NCBI GenBank assembly: GCA_021809305.1
Contig: JAKBAF010000064.1
Coordinates: 1 to 7,223 of the forward strand
Direction: 5' to 3'
Origin: a bacterium
Lineage (GTDB): Bacteria; Chlamydiota; Chlamydiia; Chlamydiales; JAFEGQ01
Length of the DNA stretch: 7,223 nt
Program-made: the position numbers and the translations under genes
Shown: piece after piece, positions 6,355 through 7,223 of the stretch
How the letters are laid out: the number at the start of each line of letters is the position of its first letter
Position numbering within the stretch: the first letter of the stretch is position 1
Notes under the pieces: model-generated
Told to the model about the DNA's origin: nothing
Database searches by the model: none
What the model saw: the letters and a program-made list of their open reading frames with translations, nothing else

Positions 6355-6382
6355 GCCCAGCGTACAACTTTCAATCGCACCC
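6355..6382 (-). repeat. Right terminal inverted repeat, 28 bp
   Basis: It starts GCCCAGCGT and ends AATCGCACCC, the reverse complement of the left terminus apart from two substitutions. The conserved inner end (ACGCTGGGC on the minus strand) is as well kept as the outer end, so the whole 28 bp is probably functional. Confidence 0.85.
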
Positions 6383-6391
6383 TAGAGAGGG
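6383..6391. repeat. Right target-site duplication
   Basis: An exact second copy of TAGAGAGGG immediately follows GCACCC of the right terminus. Both copies run on into further G residues, so a one-base ambiguity was considered, but inverted-repeat alignment places the edge here. Confidence 0.8.
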
Positions 6392-6398
6392 GGAGCTG

Positions 6399-6428
6399 TT
6401 GACTTAGAAGACTTGATCTCGCTATAAG
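6399..6428 (+). promoter_or_regulatory. Strong sigma-70-type promoter for the winged-helix gene
   Basis: TTGACT (6399-6404) and TATAAG (6423-6428) each match consensus at five of six positions, with an 18-bp spacer. The predicted start near 6435 gives a leader of about 69 nt before the ATG at 6504. The promoter lies just outside the right target duplication, so it predates the insertion and was originally only about 15 bp past the mutY stop. Confidence 0.72.
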
Positions 6429-6435
6429 GGAATTA

Positions 6436-6471
6436 ACCGAATTTTCAGGTGATGAAACCTAAGTTGTCGGT
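6436..6471 (+). promoter_or_regulatory. Symmetric dyad in the leader, possible operator or 5' hairpin
   Basis: ACCGA (6436-6440), AGGT (6447-6450), ACCT (6457-6460) and TCGGT (6467-6471) form two nested inverted pairs with 6-nt gaps on both sides and a 6-nt centre. The dyad begins at the predicted transcription start. It could be an operator bound by the downstream winged-helix protein (autoregulation) or an RNA hairpin with a symmetric internal loop. Only the symmetry is observed. Confidence 0.4.
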
Positions 6472-6503
6472 GAATCGGATCAGCTATGTGAGGTGGGCAA
6501 CAG

Positions 6504-6860
6504 ATGTTAGAGGCCCTATTTGGAAATCGCACCATCGAGCACGTCCTGTTTTACCTCTCTTTGAATGAGGTTTGTTATGCCACCGAGCTGCACAAGCGGA
6601 TGGGTACTTCACTCTCAACCTTCCAAAATGCCCTCGACCGACTAGAGCAGGGTGGAATCCTCGTAAGCAGTTTACAAGGAAAGACACGAATCTATTCATT
6701 CAACTCTAGGTATGCCTTCTTTGTAGAGTTGACCGTCTTACTACGTCGGGCCTATGAGTTTTTGCCTCAGGACATCAAGGAAGAGTTCTATGAACCAGTA
6801 GGGCGTAAACGCCCGCGAAAAAAAAGGAAGCCTCTCAAATATGTCGAACCTCAACCTTAG
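6504..6860 (+). CDS. Small winged helix-turn-helix DNA-binding protein
   Basis: A 118-residue protein. Residues 1-70 have the layout of a stand-alone winged-helix regulator: MLEALFGNRTIEHVLFYLSL (helix 1), CYATELHKRMG (24-34, helix 2), SLSTFQNALDRLEQGG (36-51, recognition helix), then a beta wing ILVSSLQGKTRIYSFNSRY (52-70). Residues 71-98 form another helix (FFVELTVLLRRAYEFLP), and the tail is strongly basic (GRKRPRKKRKP, 100-110), likely adding non-specific DNA contact. The pattern, with SxxTxQ.ALxRLExGGIL and GKTRxY, is that of ArsR/MarR-like small regulators often found near nucleotidyltransferase genes, though no such partner is visible. AGGTGG (6491-6496) precedes the ATG by 7 nt, and a good promoter plus a dyad lie upstream. 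It converges on the LRR gene to the right. Targets are unknown; autoregulation through the leader dyad is an inference. Confidence 0.85.
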   Translation: MLEALFGNRTIEHVLFYLSLNEVCYATELHKRMGTSLSTFQNALDRLEQGGILVSSLQGKTRIYSFNSRYAFFVELTVLLRRAYEFLPQDIKEEFYEPVGRKRPRKKRKPLKYVEPQP

Positions 6861-6927
6861 GTCACTCTCCATCATCTACTGAAGTTTGGACAAAATTCCG
6901 CCAGCTATATATGCACCTATTGTGCGC

Positions 6928-6952
6928 TAAAGAAATCGACCTAACGGCCGAT
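6928..6952 (-). terminator. Likely intrinsic terminator of the minus-strand LRR gene
   Basis: On the minus strand ATCGGCC-GTTA-GGTCGAT forms a 7-bp stem with one mismatch and a 4-nt loop, followed by TTTCTTT. It begins about 32 nt after the stop of the LRR gene. The stem is short and the T tract interrupted, so strength is uncertain. No matching terminator was found for the converging winged-helix gene; a small GCAC/GTGC hairpin at 6913-6925 lacks a T run. Confidence 0.42.
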
Positions 6953-6983
6953 CCTAAACTCTGCAGCTCTAATCACTCCCTTA

Positions 6984-7223
6984 TCAACCCTTTCCGTTGC
7001 GCTTCAACCGCTCTAGGATCTCCATGTACGCCTTTACCCCTTCAGCGCTTATCGGGTTGAGTTCGAGGCGGAGCTCGTGGAGGGGGGAGAAGTAACGCTT
7101 AGGGTCGTCGAGCACCTTTTTCCCGCCAAAGCCTAATTGGTTGGACCCGAGGAAGACTGAGGTGAGGGAGGAGTTACTCTTAAGGGCCTCGGCGAGCGCC
7201 TTTACCCCTTCATCGCCTACCTG
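6984..7223 (-). CDS. C-terminus of a leucine-rich-repeat protein (ribonuclease-inhibitor type), truncated by window edge
   Basis: The frame is open from the right edge to a TGA at 6984-6986, giving the last 79 residues. VGDEGVKALAEALKSNSSLT then SVFLGSNQLG is a canonical 28-residue RI-type LRR unit (helix GVKALAEALK, strand and Asn ladder LxxNxLG). A second, less regular unit follows (KKVLDDPKRYFSPLHELRLELNPIS) and a third begins with AEGVKAYMEILERLKRNGKG, which caps the solenoid. Identical 16-bp stretches (7029-7044 and 7197-7212) are 168 bp apart, exactly two 28-codon repeats. RI-type LRR proteins are abundant in amoeba-associated chlamydiae and are often proposed to contact host proteins; that role is not shown here. 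A probable terminator lies just downstream. Confidence 0.85.
   Translation of the reverse strand, partial: QVGDEGVKALAEALKSNSSLTSVFLGSNQLGFGGKKVLDDPKRYFSPLHELRLELNPISAEGVKAYMEILERLKRNGKG

Larger units (their letters stand above)
6082..6382. mobile_element. MITE-like non-autonomous transposable element with internal REP-like hairpins
   Basis: A 301-bp non-coding unit bounded by near-perfect inverted termini (6082-6109 and 6355-6382; 26 of 28 identical, outer ends GGGTGC and GCACCC) and flanked by the 9-bp direct repeat TAGAGAGGG. It encodes no transposase; open frames in it are short and lack family resemblance. The centre carries a long imperfect inverted repeat and three small tetraloop hairpins, making it nearly a foldback element. 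The 9-bp duplication fits DDE transposases that cut with an 8-10 bp stagger (IS1, IS4 and IS256 relatives among others); the termini do not let me name the family, so a parent IS elsewhere in the genome is presumed. It fills almost the entire 428-bp gap between mutY and the winged-helix gene without damaging either. Seen: repeats and duplication. Inferred: transposition by a trans-acting transposase. Confidence 0.83.

Noticed and set aside
5950..6380. Two overlapping minus-strand frames covering the mutY 3' end and the element
   Set aside because: They are antisense to conserved mutY codons and to palindromic repeat DNA; the sequences show no family resemblance.
6317..6385. A 22-codon frame (begins MSESKKSDKMN) ending at the TAG of the right target duplication
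   Set aside because: It looks protein-like at its start but runs into the terminal inverted repeat and has no ribosome binding site; chance is the simpler explanation.
6097..6402. Plus-strand frame of 101 codons across the mobile element, starting at a TTG
   Set aside because: It runs through both inverted termini and all hairpins, has a Cys/His-scattered composition without domain character, and has no ribosome binding site.
1..7223. tRNA, rRNA, riboswitch, CRISPR array or toxin-antitoxin locus
   Set aside because: No cloverleaf, ribosomal signature, regular spacer array or recognisable toxin was seen; the single winged-helix gene has no small toxin partner next to it in the window.

Overview
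The window looks like chromosomal DNA of a chlamydia-like bacterium (phylum Chlamydiae, probably an environmental lineage). The case rests on three points: a GspD-type secretin whose N-terminal domains have the chlamydial style of signal peptide, coiled coil, then secretin N domains; several hydrophilic or weakly hydrophobic proteins of no recognised family; and a ribonuclease-inhibitor-type leucine-rich-repeat (LRR) protein, a class common in amoeba-associated chlamydiae. Base composition looks close to balanced, higher in GC than the well-known chlamydiae, so the lineage assignment is tentative and inferred from protein character only.

Left part (1-2657, minus strand): two genes overlap by 4 bp (ATGA). 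The upstream one is a membrane-anchored or exported protein of unknown function. The downstream one is the N-terminal 395 residues of a type II secretion outer-membrane secretin (GspD), cut by the window edge. Divergent from them, after a gap of about 51 bp, is an exported, probably lipid-anchored M15-like metallopeptidase (2709-3566).

Middle (3567-6075, plus strand): a small acidic, proline-tailed protein with a C8 tract near its 3' end; an unrecognised 302-residue protein with a very strong ribosome binding site; and mutY, which overlaps that gene by 13 bp and is probably translationally coupled to it. MutY has two departures from the usual family motifs: a C-X5-C spacing in the iron-sulfur loop, and FTR where FSH or FTH is usual.

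Right part (6076-7223): the mutY-distal intergenic space is filled by a 301-bp non-coding element (6082-6382). It has 28-bp terminal inverted repeats (26/28 identical) and a 9-bp target duplication, TAGAGAGGG, whose left copy contains the mutY stop codon. Inside it are three 7-bp-stem tetraloop hairpins sharing a CAC-NCCT-GTG core. It is best read as a MITE-like non-autonomous transposon carrying REP-like palindromes, and it is the most novel item here. Removing it restores a compact ancestral junction in which mutY is followed at once by a sigma-70-like promoter (TTGACT-N18-TATAAG), a dyad-symmetric leader and a small winged-helix DNA-binding protein (6504-6860). Converging on that gene from the right edge is the C-terminus of an LRR protein, with a likely intrinsic terminator on its strand.
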